Positions 22,818-33,860 are shown, counted from the stretch's first letter. The stretch: DNA of 64,000 nt from Arcuatula senhousia (GCA_963971305.1 OZ020316.1:17006745-17070744); one strand, 5' to 3'. Notes: generated by a model from the letters alone, not told the origin. Numbers and translations: made by a program.

Positions 22818-23870
22818 CTAGTGCCCTGCTTTAGATGAGCATGTGTACGGCGTAAATCGGGACATAGGTTCGATACACGGTGGCGCCTTTCGGCTCGCAA
22901 AGTCAGAGGGCTTGTTAGCACGGCCGGATAAGTGGGAAACATGTACTTGGTATCGACTGACCACCGATAAGAATGTAGTAACACGCGGACTCGCGGAAAA
23001 CTCGCCGCGACAAAGTTTTTCAAAGCTCTGAACGCAAGGCTTGCTATCGGTCAGAACGCTAACTTGTTCGCGTGATTGTAATATATATGGACTTAGCGCC
23101 AATGAACGAACGGAGACCACGAACTGTTTCTGGCGGGAACATGCACAGAGAGTTGTAAATCTGTGGTGACTTGCTGACAATGACCCTTGAGTCCAAACCC
23201 AACCTAACACTGTAATGGACTTAGGACAAATTACGGTCTTGCTAGGTGACAGACGGATGTTAGACTTATATAAGGCTTCTAATACCTTTGACCACGTGAT
23301 TAGAGTTCTTCGAGGGAATTGCCGCCGCAAAATAAATCATCGGCCAGCTTCGCGACACTGCCTTCTTGGAGGAAGTATCCTAATATACGACACATCAACT
23401 CTTCGAGGGCTTTTTTGGAGCCAGGCATACCCATCACGCACCGAGTGTATACACGGATGCCACGGTATGGCGTAGCAACTCCACAATATTTCATAGACTG
23501 TTTTGCGAGGGGAATTTGATAAAACGCGCTTGTGAGATCGGTTTTGATAATATATCTCTTTGACCGATAGTTCTAAGAAAAGAATCGACGACGGGCATGA
23601 GGGAGGGTTGAGGTTTTCTGTATCGTTCTACATCAGCGAACGCTGTAACAAGCCTGTAGCCACCCGATGACCTTTTTACCAAAAATGAAGGGTTAAGATA
23701 CACAACTGAAATACCGACGTCTTCCGGGTGACGAAAAACACCGACACGTTCGAGCTCATCGAACTTGGACTGAAGCTCAACTAATTTGTCTTTAGAATAC
23801 TGGGATACTCGACCCTTGCGTTGTGGGGGTTGTACGGGACCGATATTTACAGATGCCTCAAAAGGGCCAA
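22818..23870 (-). pseudogene. reverse transcriptase and RNase H part of the LTR element
   Basis: Successive frames show [78 protein letters not shown] (catalytic DD) and ITVLGWVWTQGSLSASHHR. RNase H-like [17 protein letters not shown] and [16 protein letters not shown] follow, with a deletion between RT and RNase H. At least three frameshifts. Confidence 0.75.
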
Positions 23871-23885
23871 CAGCTCCGTTGTAAT

Positions 23886-25180
23886 AAGCAGAGGCACCAA
23901 AGGGGCATTCGAGTGTCAAAAGTCCGAAAAGGCAACGACAAAACCGGTAAACATGAACAAGAACAGCACAAGGAAACACAAAACATAAAAACAACCGAAC
24001 AGAAATCAACAACGCGAACTCAAGTCGTAACAAGAGTGAACGCGGGTGCTCCGGAAGAGTAAGCGGTTCCTGCCTGCTATAGCACACCCGCCGTGCTGCC
24101 AATTTCCAATTCAGTGTGTCAAATCCGGTAAAGGAAGACAAAACAAAACCCTATGACAAACCGACATCTGCACTCATCTGAGAGATAGAAATCCCATATT
24201 TATCTATGAGTACATGGTGTCTACCGTAAAATTTCTTGAGTGAAGAGAGCAACCGAGGAGCAACATAACCCTGTGTTAGCAATTTCTGTGTCAAACGTGA
24301 CGCTCTGCCAAGGAAATCGATGTAACTCCCACAAGCTCTGGAGTAACGAATAAATTGTGATACGTAAACTCCATAAGCTGGAGCGGACGGAATGTTGCTA
24401 CACACGAAGGGAAAGTTGACGATTGGGAAGTTGAAGTCATCACGTTTGTCATAGAGCTTTGTTGATAGTTTTCCTTGAGAGTCTATTTCGAGATGTAGAT
24501 CTAAATATGAAGCAGACTTCCTAGAATCCGTTGTGTCCTTTATCTCAAGTTCCGGGGGATATATGAGATGGAGAAAGTCACCAAATCGAGAATTGTTCAA
24601 TGAAAGGACATCATCAATATAACGGAACGTGAGGTTAAAAGAGAGAGCTAGTCTACGATCTTTTTTGTCTAGAAGAGATTGTAAGAAGTCTGCTTCATAT
24701 GAATGAAGAAACAAATCAGCAAGCAAAGGTGCACAATTGGTGCCCATTGGAATCCCTATTGTTTGCTGAAAAACACGTCCACCAAACTGAACAAATATGT
24801 TGTCTATAAGAAAGTTGAGCATGTCGATTATTTGATCTTCTGTAAATTTGTTCTTACTTTTAGACTCATTGATGGCGAAGTAAGTCTTATTATAACCGAC
24901 TACCAGATATTTGTACCTGCGTTTTCCATTCTTTTTGAAAAAGCTGCGTTTAATCAGCTGTGCCAATCGTGACTTGAGTTGTTCATGTGGAATAGAAGTG
25001 TAAAGTGTGGAGAAATCGAAAGTCTTGATGCTGTTGCAAGATGAAACTGATTTAGAGTTAAGAATCTCCATCAGTTCTTTCGAATTCTTCAGGATCCACA
25101 TTTGATCGACACCATTTCTAGAATAACAACAATCGTAATATTTCTGGAGGCCGGATTTCTGGAGGCCGGATAGTGTAACC
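23886..25180 (-). mobile_element. Penelope-like element, 5' truncated
   Basis: Inserted in the LTR-element pol between codons that would otherwise read through a Gly-Tyr-Asn stretch; TTAC occurs at both junctions, a possible 4-bp duplication. The reverse transcriptase frame (24,151-25,101) is followed by about 265 bp of 3' UTR ending GGTGCCTCTGCTTA. The same 3' end recurs at 19,839-19,943 and, diverged, at 45,015-45,257. Confidence 0.8.
24151..25101 (-). CDS. Penelope-like reverse transcriptase (partial, no endonuclease seen)
   Basis: 316 codons without a stop. Motifs: FDFSTLYTSIPH (RT3), GIPMGTNCAPLLADLF (RT4), FRYIDDVLSL (catalytic YIDD) and SASYLDLHL, the set typical of Penelope-like elements. 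The C-terminus ends with LLSSLKKFYGRHH and SQMSADVGLS directly before the stop. No GIY-YIG endonuclease follows, so this is either an endonuclease-lacking type or a derivative. The N-terminus is cut at the insertion boundary. Confidence 0.85.
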   Translation of the reverse strand: MWILKNSKELMEILNSKSVSSCNSIKTFDFSTLYTSIPHEQLKSRLAQLIKRSFFKKNGKRRYKYLVVGYNKTYFAINESKSKNKFTEDQIIDMLNFLIDNIFVQFGGRVFQQTIGIPMGTNCAPLLADLFLHSYEADFLQSLLDKKDRRLALSFNLTFRYIDDVLSLNNSRFGDFLHLIYPPELEIKDTTDSRKSASYLDLHLEIDSQGKLSTKLYDKRDDFNFPIVNFPFVCSNIPSAPAYGVYVSQFIRYSRACGSYIDFLGRASRLTQKLLTQGYVAPRLLSSLKKFYGRHHVLIDKYGISISQMSADVGLS

Positions 25181-25184
25181 TACA

Positions 25185-25505
25185 CTATTTGGGTCAAAAA
25201 GGTCGCTAAATTTATCGACTACGTCGCTGAATTTCGACTTCATATCTCCATCAAGTAAGTTGTCTGGGTCAATTGAAACGCTATCTAGCTGCTGAGAATT
25301 GACTTGTGTTGCGATCGTGCGTTTCACTAACAGACAATGCATCGGTGTTCGATTCCTTTGGAAGAGAGCAAACGGCCCTTAACCGACAAAATGCAACACT
25401 TGTGGTTCCGACGTGTTGTTTAAGATGCGTATTTTGCCGGCGACCGACTCTGTAATGTGTGGTTCTGGCCACGTTTACTGTTAACATCGGGTTCAACCGC
25501 GACAA
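25185..25505 (-). pseudogene. linker region of the LTR element between protease and RT
   Basis: Two overlapping frames, one with FSDVVDKFSDLFDPNS just before the Penelope insertion point, matching the region directly before RT in such polyproteins. Frameshifted relative to the protease part. Confidence 0.5.
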
Positions 25506-25518
25506 CAGACTCGATCAA

Positions 25519-25998
25519 GTGCGGGGCCCGGGTGGCGAATAGGCCCGCAGCAGAGCCTAGCTTGTCGTAAGAGGCGACTAAGGGTCTTGGGATTCTGACA
25601 TCGGGTCAGTGCTCAGCCCACAGAGCGACCAAGTGTGTACCCTAGGTGGCTGAATAGGGTAGCCCTCGTCCGCGGGGATTGTCAGGTCTATAATACGGAA
25701 ACCCTGACCGCCGACCATAGTGGGCCAACGTGTGTGGAGAGTGCCACGCTTCATGCACGTAAAAGACCCCTTTGTGGACCGCCCAGTAGTGCACCACATA
25801 GGCTAAATTTTCCGCCCCTACCCACCTCTCCCCTTTTTCTGTGGTTCTTAAAAATTTACCGGTCCTTTGTTTCCCACCCCACCCCATATTTCATTTATCA
25901 TCATCATTTCATGTTCATTTTATCATCCCTTTCATGTTCATCGCCTGTAAATAACCTATATAGCGTTGCACGGGCGTAAAACACCAACTCACTCACTC
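25519..25998 (+). mobile_element. SINE-like retroposon, family A, full length
   Basis: 480 bp flanked by ACTCGATCAA (25,509-25,518 and 25,999-26,008; the ACTC part could belong to the tail). Head GTGCGGGGCC, GTCGTAAGAGGCGACTAA, central CACGTAAAAGACCCCTTT, ATG-rich 3' part, stem CGCCTG/CGGGCG, TAAAACACC and an ACTC tail. Best family A reference in the window. Confidence 0.9.
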
Positions 25999-26456
25999 AC
26001 TCGATCAATTTCTGGCGGGGTTTCGAATTCGGCAAAAGATCCTGGCCAGATAACTGAATTGGACGGCGGTCCAAGGACAAGAAATGCCTGATTACTATCT
26101 AATGTAATCTGAAGAGGGATATGTTTGTAAAAAGCTCTGAAATAAGGGGATTGTCTAGTGCTCACCCGCATTAACGAAGAAACAGCACGTAGCGTGCTTG
26201 TACCAGAATACGATGTCTCATTTTCGACACTCCCGTTCTCACTGTCGCACTCACTTTCGTCGCTAGCGCACTGAGGCTGCCTTACTCTCGACATATACAT
26301 TTTATCCTCCTTTGGCAAATATGTACATTCACTTAAGAAATGTTCAAAAGGGCGACCACTTTGTTTACATAAAACACAAGACTTAGAATTACGATTGTTT
26401 AATTTTAACTGATTGTTACCTCTTTGAAGAAGTCTATCCCTCATAGATGCTCGCAA
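25989..26456 (-). pseudogene. gag end and protease remnant of the LTR element
   Basis: Contains a CVLCKQSGRPFEHFLSEC zinc knuckle (C-x2-C-x8-H-x4-C), an acidic spacer, then LQITLDSNQAF, where a retroviral-type protease would have its Asp-Ser/Thr-Gly. Here DSN replaces DSG or DTG. The frame is broken by the SINE-like A insertion. Confidence 0.55.
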
Positions 26457-26607
26457 AATCTTCTTTTAAAGTGTGAATAGTTACTGAATTAAGCGGTTCA
26501 CCATCATTTGTCCACTAAATTGTCTAAACCCTAAGGTTCTACCTACCCTACCCCAAACAAAGGTTGATCAAGTTAGTAATAATTTGGTTCCCCTGTTTGG
26601 TATTTTT

Positions 26608-27158
26608 ATGCCCCCGCGACGACATGTCGGGGGGCATTAAGTTTTAGTCATGTCCGTCCGTCCGTCCGTACGTCCGTACGAACTTCCGTCAAGCTTTTCT
26701 CAGAAACCGTAAATGGGAATGACTTGAAACTTTGTAGGATGGTTCAGTATGACAAACTATATGTCCTAAGCGAATTTTAGGCCTGTCGGACATCTACTTC
26801 CTGTTTGGGGCTGGATCGATACCAAAATCGACATGAAAACTTCCGTCAAGCTTTTCTCAGAAACTGTACATGGGAATGACTTGAAACTTGGTAGGATGGT
26901 TCAGTATGACAAACTATATGTCCTAAGCGAATTTTAGACCTGTCGGACATCTACTTCCTGTTTGGGGGTGGACCGATACCAAAATCGACATGAAAATTGT
27001 CGTCAAGCTTTTCTCAGAAACTGTACATGGAAATGACTTGAAACTTGGTAGGATGGTTCAGTATGACAAACTATATGTCCTAAGCGACTTTCAGACCTTT
27101 CGGACTTCAACTTTTTATTTGAGGCCAGCGGGGGCATCCGTGTCCCATGGACACATTC
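26608..27158 (+). mobile_element. HTE-3, tandem-core element with 157-bp units
   Basis: Begins in a T-run with ATGCCCCCGC, a hairpin around GACATGTC and a CCGT microsatellite (26,653-26,680). Three core units align at 26,681, 26,838 and 26,995 (157-bp period). GCGGGGGCAT at 27,129-27,138 is the inverted match of the first ten bases, and a small TGTCC/GGACA hairpin follows. No ORF. It repeats the plan of HTE-1 and HTE-2 with different sequence. Confidence 0.85.
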
Positions 27159-27231
27159 TTTCTTTATTTGTGTTATTGTTCTATGCTCTTCATAATCTTA
27201 CAGTATTTGGCATTTACAATATTTTTGGAAG

Positions 27232-27277
27232 AGCGCCTCTGATGAGTCTTGAATAGACGAAACGCGCGTCAGGCGTA
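27232..27277 (+). ncRNA. hammerhead ribozyme, type I, apparently intact core
   Basis: Stem I 5' arm GCGCCT (27,233-27,238); core CTGATGA (27,239-27,245); stem II GTC/GAC with loop TTGAATA; GAA (27,259-27,261); stem III ACG/CGT with a 2-nt loop; cleavage-site C at 27,270 after GT; stem I 3' arm AGGCGT (27,271-27,276). All conserved core nucleotides are present. Self-cleavage is predicted after 27,270. Hammerheads with such minimal stem III are known in mollusc retrozymes and Penelope-like elements; activity here is inferred. Flanking sequence recurs at 8.08 kb and 50.6 kb. Confidence 0.85.
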
Positions 27278-28120
27278 GCTAAATTTACTGTCTGGAACTT
27301 TGTTGTTATTTTTATTTTGTACCTATAAAATCTAGACTTAGGCTTGTAGCCAACATTTTCTGTAGAAACGCTTTTCTTGTATTTTAAACTTAAACAGACC
27401 TTTTCGATTGAACTGAAAATCGGTCAATTTGTCCTACATCCATTTTATCTTTTGGTCTTTACTCACACACCAGATGCCGAGTATCAAGGTTTTTAAGCAA
27501 CTCTCGTAAACCCTTTCTTTTCCAAGCATCGCTCGCTTTCCACACCCATAATCATGCAAGGACGGTTTGATATCTTTAGACGATACTTTTTTCCGTAACA
27601 AAAAAGAAGGTCTCAAATCATATGATGTTCCTGTAAAAAAATGGAAGTGTTCAAACATTTTTGCTATAGCTGAAAAGGTATTTTACATGTAGATACAAAA
27701 AGAAACAGACACTTCATGCACTTGGAATACGAACTTTATATATAATGTACATATAAACACACCTGCTATTGCTGTTTTATATATTATCCAAACATTGTCT
27801 CCTTTAGCACATGTATTCAATAAGAGCATTATGTAATTTAGAAAAAAATGGAAAGTATATAACAGCAATATTTTGAAGAAAAAAAAATTAAATGTGAAAA
27901 TGACAATTAATGGGATTAAACAGAAAAGGAGGTATAGACTATGTCCATGTTTAACAAGAGCGCGCGAGGTGAACAAAAACAAATTACAATTTAAAAACAC
28001 CTTTGAACAAAAACAAACAGATTGATATCATCACAATTAGGCCAAATAAAAAAAAATATTTAGCTTCTCGGGGCCCTGCCTCATCTGTGTGGGCCTCATT
28101 TTCTCTTTTTATTGCTTTAT
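27278..28120. other. AT-rich DNA, no supported gene
   Basis: A minus-strand open stretch at about 27,470-27,625 has acceptor- and donor-like borders but no recognisable domain. Nothing else stands out. Confidence 0.35.
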
Positions 28121-28275
28121 AGCTCACCTGGACCGAAGGTCCATGTTAGCTTCGGTCCATGTGAGCTATTACCATCAATAAGCGTCCGTCGTCGTCTGTC
28201 GTCCGTTAACAATTTTTCAAAAATCTTCTCCTCTGAAACTACTGAACAGAATTTTTTGAAACTTATTGTTATGCT
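28121..28275 (-). mobile_element. HTE-1 3'-terminal fragment
   Basis: The plus strand starts AGCTCACCTGGACCGAAGG, carries a duplicated hairpin arm and the GTCGTC microsatellite, then stops after the CTCCTCTGAAACTACTGA block. No core units remain. Confidence 0.75.
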
Positions 28276-28862
28276 CACTGGGTCTGTGAACAAGATTTTG
28301 TTATTTGAAAAGTCAGTCAAGAATATGAAAACTAAATGAAAGTGAATATAATTTGTTTTGACAGCTATAACAATTTCCAAATATCAATATAAGTATTGAT
28401 AAATATCAACAATTATTATGTAACAATGAATTAAAGTAATCTTAAGTCTTGCGACCAAGTCGGGACAATGTGTGTGATAATTTACCTTTCCCAATCAGTA
28501 ACCGTAATTCAAATTGAAATGGACTATAAATTCCGAGTATATATAGAACAATTCACACTTCGTATGAATTTTTCAAAATAGTTCCGAAAATGAACGCTAA
28601 AACAAAGTTAGAAAGTGAAAATAGAATGTTTCAAGACAGAATAACTTAGTTTCTGAACGCTAAACATTATTGATATGAACAAAACGTGTTGAATAGTAAG
28701 TTAAACCATTGCTAAGCTGAAATTAATTCGCAATACAAGATGGTATACAAAAGGACGATAGAAAATGCCAAAAATTGTCCCTATGTTTCCCGCGATCTTG
28801 TACTTTGACAGTAAAAATAAAATCTATCTCATTTTAGTAAGAAATGACAAATAAACATAACT
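28276..28862. other. AT-rich DNA, nothing recognised
   Basis: No coding frame with motifs, no repeat match inside the window and no RNA gene seen. Confidence 0.4.
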
Positions 28863-29912
28863 GTGCACAACACTGCCTCTCGTCGAATAAAAACATTCTA
28901 TCCTCGGAATGGACTGATTCATACTTACGTATATGATAAAAACCGTTTTATTACAGAAAAAATGCTAAAACAAGGTTACCGTTACCACAAATTAGTCAAA
29001 TCTTTTACAAATAAATATGGACATCTCGTCGAAAAATTTGATTGTACACGTAGATTTCTGATTGTTAAAGGAATATTTCATCCTGACTTTTATAGCAATG
29101 TAGTTTATAAAGCACAAATATTCAAAAACAACCTTATGGAAATTAAAAACTGGCTTAGAAACCTTTTGAAAAAGGTACGAATTCAATGTTTTAGTAAAAT
29201 CTTTGCATTTGGTATGTTTTTGGCAGAAATATTGATAGCTTGATAGTAACTTTAAAACGTTAAATTTTCACTTTGTATCCACTGTATTATTTATAAGCAC
29301 CACAGCGATCAAGTATGTCGGTTCTGTATGGTGATACAACTCTTAATCATTCATTGTTTTGACGTGGGGTGTCGGATTTAGAACTGACGTATTTGATTCT
29401 TTTACATCAATCGATAAATGTTTCTTAGCTAGTTGTCAGTAACTTCGAGTGTTCTCAAGAGAGTTCCTCCTTGTCTTGTTGTTTTCGTACAGTATTTAGT
29501 CTTAGGTTCTCTCTTGTTGAATTGAACTTTTATCGATTGAGTTTTACAGTGTGTTTTATATGTAGCTTTGTGCAAGCTTATCAATAGGGGGAAGGTTGGA
29601 TCCAAAAAACTAGTTTAACCCCGCCACATTTTATATGTGCCTGTCCTAAGCCAGGAAACTTTGCCAAAGCGTTTGTTTGTCCTTGTCATTCTATGTTAAC
29701 TGTTTTATGTCAAGAATTGAGTCTTTCGTTGATGATTTAGGGATTCATTTTGATACTTTTGTATTGTATTATAAGTCTTGGGCCAATGCAAGACGGTAAG
29801 CAGTGACCTATGGTCATGTTGAAGACTGCTTGCTGTTTTCCGTTGTGATTTTTTGAATTGCTGTTTGTTTATGTTTGTTGTGTCGCGTACACTTATTCCA
29901 CATCTCAATATC
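28863..29912 (+). pseudogene. Penelope/retrozyme-type relic: RT C-terminus and 3' region
   Basis: A 126-codon frame contains KMLKQGYRYHKLVKSFTNKY, aligned by eye with the LLTQGYVAPRLLSSLKKFYG end of the Penelope-like RT at 24.2 kb, then FYSNVVYKAQIFKNN. After its stop comes non-coding DNA with the AGGGGGAAGGTTGGATCC and TTTAACCCCGCC blocks I know from mussel Penelope-type 3' regions. The catalytic domain is missing. Confidence 0.5.
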
Positions 29913-30096
29913 GTATATTAAAAGATATTTTTGAAGATAAATAAAAATGTTTTTTTTTACTTTTAATAAATTAAAAGCCAAAGGACTACATGTATCCGAT
30001 ACATGTAAGAAAGTTTTTGAAATCCTACGTTTCAAACTACCCGCTTGTAGTTATATCATCACAAAATAGTATAGCACATTATTATACAATTAAAAA

Positions 30097-31217
30097 CAAG
30101 AGGCTCCCAGGAGCCTGAATCGCGCACCTGATCTTGATGTCGACCCTATAAAGACTTTTCTAGAGCTAAATGAGCTGAACATTTAAGCAAGTAACAGCTT
30201 TTCACTATCTACTATAGTTTTCATTCTGTAGCCGTAGGCCCAAATCATGAAAAAACGTTATTTTAAGGGCAATTACCCCTATAAGGGGTTCTGACAACTT
30301 TGACCCTATGAAAACTTTTGTAAAGCTAAATGAACTGAACATTTAAACAAGCAACAGCTTCTCTCTATCTGCTATAGTTTACATTCTATAGGCCAAAAAG
30401 ATGAAAGAACATTATTTTAGGGGCCGTAACCCCTATAAGAGGTCATCTGACAACTTTGACCCTATGAAAACTTTTGTTGAGCTAAATGGACTGAACATTC
30501 AAGCAAAAAACAGCTTCTCTCTATCTGCTATTCTATAGGCCAAAACACGAAAGAACATTATTTTAGGGGCCATAACCCCTATAAGGGGACATCTGACAAC
30601 TTCGACCCTATGAAGACTTTTGTAGAGCTAAGTAAACTGATCATTTAAGCAAGCAATAGCTTCTCTCTATCTGCTATAGCTTTCATTCCATAGGCCAAAA
30701 ACATGAAAAAACGTTATTTTAGGGGCGGTAACCCCTATAAGGGGACATCTGACAACTTCGACCCTATGGAGACTTTTGTAGAGCTAAATGAGCTGAACAT
30801 TTAAGCAAGCAACAACTTTTCTCTATCTGGAATAGTTTTTATTCTATAATCCAAAAACATGAAAAAATGCTATTTTTCACCTTTAAGGGGCCGGAACTCC
30901 TATAAGGGGTCATCTGACAACTTGGACTTAATGGTGACATTTGTAGAGCTTTTGATGCTGAAGCAGTAGCGTGACATCAGATTTCATCTATCTCTTAAAC
31001 TTTTTGATTTACTAGCCAAAAACAGTAGTCTGACCCCCTGGTCTATTTTTAGTAACGGCGGCCACCATTTGTGCAATCTTGGTAGAGGACATCCCATAGA
31101 TGAAGTGTGCAAAGTTTCAAAGCAATCCCTTCAGTCGTTTCGTCGGAGAAGATTTTCAAAGAAAAGTTAACGACGACGGACGCCAAGTGATGGCAATAGC
31201 TTCGGTCCAGGTGAGCT
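30097..31217 (+). mobile_element. HTE-1, complete copy with five core units
   Basis: 5' hairpin CAAGAGGCTCCCAGGAGCC; core units start at 30,177, 30,337, 30,493, 30,639 and 30,794 (146-160 bp); unique segment; ACGACGG microsatellite; 3' end CCAGGTGAGCT. The 3' hairpin is incomplete: the left arm is shortened to TAGCTTCGG. Confidence 0.85.
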
Positions 31218-31335
31218 AACAACATTCAAATACAATTATATTACAAATATATGTACAGTCAAAACAAAAGTCACAATTGTCATTTAATCCACCCTTGTTC
31301 AAATGATCATAGTGGGATTATTGTCTAAATTAAAA

Positions 31336-31974
31336 CAGTCTGGAATTTGGATTTTGTTTCGGGACATGAACTACACTCCTCATCTTCTTGATGGTGTCGT
31401 CTTGGTTTGATTCGACCGACTTCAATTTTGATTGTAATTTCGAAACCTCCTTTTCCAAATCCTTCTTCTTTTCTAATCTTTCTATAAAATTACCAAAACG
31501 TAGGCATTCCTTTGGTGCGCTATCTTCAAGTCCCCAATCTCTTTAATATGTTCTGTTATTTGTGATTCCAATTCCATTATTCTTTCTTCCTTTGGATTAG
31601 TTTCCATGATGACTTCTTCTACTACCTCTTCGACAATGACATCTTCTGTAATTGGTGGAATCTCCAGTAGGTCATCATCACGGATTATATAACGAGTTGT
31701 GCTGGTTATACATGTGTGATTCTTTATATCATCTCCTTTCCTGATGTATTTACTTCATTTCCCTAATGAAACCGATTTATACTTACAGTTGTTACATCTG
31801 AAGGATACTTGATCTGTTGGTGCATGTCTGATTATAAAATGTTAAATGGCATTGCATTTGACAGTTGTTACATCTGAAGGGTACTTGATCTGTTGGTGCA
31901 TGTCTGATTATAAAATGTTAAATGGCATTGCATTTGGAATCTTTGAACGGACATTTTGAACACTGATAAAGCAT
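31336..31974 (-). pseudogene. zinc-finger plus coiled-coil ORF remnant
   Basis: From an ATG at 31,974 the minus strand reads LYQCSKCPFKDSKCNAI, then after a stop HFIIRHAP and FRCNNC, a C2H2-like finger. It is disrupted by an exact-length 76-bp tandem duplication (31,785-31,860 and 31,861-31,936). Further on, 31,530-31,730 gives an acidic segment with VIVEEVVEEV and 31,338-31,530 a Lys/Glu coiled coil (RLEKKKDLEKEVSKLQSKL), with a frameshift between. It lies 3' of the integrase at 32.2 kb, so it may be an accessory ORF of that element or a host gene relic. Confidence 0.45.
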
Positions 31975-32199
31975 GGTGAACTGAAAAATATAATAAGCAT
32001 AATATACGAACTGAAAAAAAATGGTCATAAAGAACATTTTGTTTTATTATTATTATTTAGTTTATTCTAGTAACTCTTAGTTACCCAGTCCGGTACTGGA
32101 CCAACAGGGTTTTAGCCTACGGTATCATAACGGACAATTTCCACCCTAGACTTAATTTGATTTGGAAAGTAACGGCACTCAAAACTTTAATAATGAGAT

Positions 32200-33000
32200 G
32201 GGGCCCTGTCCATGGGGATTTGAATTTCTGTTGGATGGTTTTATCAAATTTGTAAACCAGATCCCCCTCTTTATATGTATGTCTTGTCAGTCGTGTGATA
32301 GTCTTTCTTTTGTCTCTCAGCAGTGGACTTCAGGTGATTTCTAGCACTATTGTAAACCTCCTCCAGTTTTTGTTTTAGGTTTTCTGAATATTCATCTAAG
32401 GAATGCCTATCTTCGTTTGATGGCAATGGGTGTAGCAAACAGTAATGGTAAAATTTATCTCTCGTCCTAGCATTAAGTAGTTAGGAAAGAATCCTGTTGC
32501 CGGGTGTGGAGTGCTACGATATGCTGCTAGAAACAGGTTGGTGTTTTCATCCCATTTGGTGCTATTGTTGTTGATGAAACTTTTAATCAAGTCTGTTAGA
32601 ATTCTGTTGAACCTTTCTATCATGCCATTGGAGGAGGGGTGGTATGGAGTTGTTCTGGTCTTTGTTATCTCTAAGAGTTGACATTTGGAATTTAAAAGTC
32701 GACTTTGAAAATTGGTCCCTTCCTCCGTGTGTATTTCCAGGGGTATGCCAAATCTGCAAATAAATTCCAGAACAAGTTTTTGTGCTACTATTTCTGTTTT
32801 CTGATTAGATATTGGGTATGCTTCCATCCATCTGGTAAAGTAGTCAGTCCCCTATGACTAACATGTATTTGTATTTCCTCTGTGTCGTAGGTAATGGCCC
32901 AATTACGTCCATACCCACTTTGTCTAATGGATTAACAACAGTGTATTTCATCAACTGCGATTTTGGTTTTCTGCCTGTTTTTAACTTGATGCACACTGCA
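32200..33000 (-). pseudogene. LTR-retrotransposon integrase
   Basis: Minus-strand pieces: VNPLDKVGMDVIGPLP with the first catalytic Asp (about 32,900), a frameshift, then WMEAYPISNQKTEIVAQKL, HTEEGTNFQS (Glu where the second Asp is usual), PYHPSSNGMIERFNR (third Glu) and TGFFPNYLMLGRE. After another frameshift comes the C-terminal part with YNSARNHLKS and KRGDLVYKF. Family pattern is Gypsy-like. The D-to-E change plus two frameshifts make it non-functional. Confidence 0.75.
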
Positions 33001-33014
33001 CATTGTTGAATATG

Positions 33015-33607
33015 CAGTTGTTAGAAGATTTTTTAAAAAATCAGTTAATATTGATAGAAAATCAGTTGAAGGGGGGCAACTCTTAAACGGTTCATCTGAC
33101 AATTTTGACCCTGAAATCAATTTTGTAGATCTCAATAAGCTGAACAATTTTGCAATGCTAGCTTTTCCTCTAGCACTTACAGTTTTCAAAATAAAGTCCA
33201 AATACTGTGAAAATAGTCAATTTTGATGATTAAAGGGAAATAACTCCTATAAGGAGTCATCCCACAACTTTGACTCAATGAAGAGTTTTGTAGAGCTTCT
33301 GCTGCTGAAGGTAGGTTGCTTCGAATTTTCTCTATCTCTTATACTTTTAGAGCTATAAGCAAATAACTATGGTCTGACCCCCCTGTTCTCTTTTTAGTCA
33401 CAGCGGCCATGTTGGTTGGTCGACGTTCACTAATTTCGCAAACTTGGTAGAAGACATCCTAATGATCAAGTGTACAAAGTTTCAAAGCAATCCCATCAGT
33501 GGTTTCAGAAAAGATGTTTGAAGAAAAATTAACGGACGGACGGGGCGGACGGACGACGGACGCCTAACGATGACAATAGCTCACCTGACCCGAAGGTCAG
33601 GTGAGCT
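33015..33607 (+). mobile_element. HTE-1 diverged copy
   Basis: Contains two diverged core-like units, the CTGACCCCCCTGTTCTCTTT unique block, an ACGG microsatellite (33,532-33,562) and a perfect 13-bp 3' hairpin AGCTCACCTGACC/GGTCAGGTGAGCT with loop CGAA (33,578-33,607). The usual 5' hairpin is not seen. It separates two integrase fragments. Confidence 0.75.
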
Positions 33608-33669
33608 AAAAAGTCATAACCAATTTAGTATATTTTCTTAATATATAATACATGTAGCTATATCCTTGT

Positions 33670-33860
33670 TTTGACAATGGATTTTTTGTCTAAACTCAGT
33701 ATTGGCCCAATAAGGTCAATTGCAACTTTTCCCCATACTCTGAGTGGAAACTGTACTGGTACCATTTCCTGGACTGTAGTTTTGGATTTTTTGTTGTTAA
33801 TTTGGCATGTCTCGCATTCATATGTCTGTTTTCATCCCTTTCCAGTTAAACATTTAAATG
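33670..33860 (-). pseudogene. second integrase fragment (zinc domain and first Asp)
   Basis: One minus-strand frame reads YECETCQINNKKSKT (CxxC of the zinc-binding domain), then VWGKVAIDLIGPI, with the Asp that starts an integrase core. It differs from the 32.9-kb sequence, so it comes from another element. About 60 codons only. Confidence 0.5.

Larger units (their letters stand above)
21770..26456 (-). pseudogene. decayed LTR-retrotransposon gag-pol with two nested insertions
   Basis: Minus-strand pieces occur in order from high to low coordinate: a CCHC knuckle and degenerate protease (25,989-26,456), linker (25,185-25,505), RT start (23,491-23,870), RT middle (23,300-23,494), RT end and RNase H (22,818-23,330), integrase zinc domain (22,574-22,700), integrase core and C-terminus (21,790-22,475). 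Frames change repeatedly, so it is not functional. A SINE-like A (25,519-25,998) and a Penelope-like element (about 23,886-25,180) are inserted. LTRs were not identified, and Gypsy versus BEL was not resolved. Confidence 0.75.

Noticed and set aside
27434..27658. Minus-strand frame of 74 codons with splice-like borders
   Set aside because: Acceptor- and donor-like motifs exist, but no domain, neighbour exon or repeat match supports a gene.
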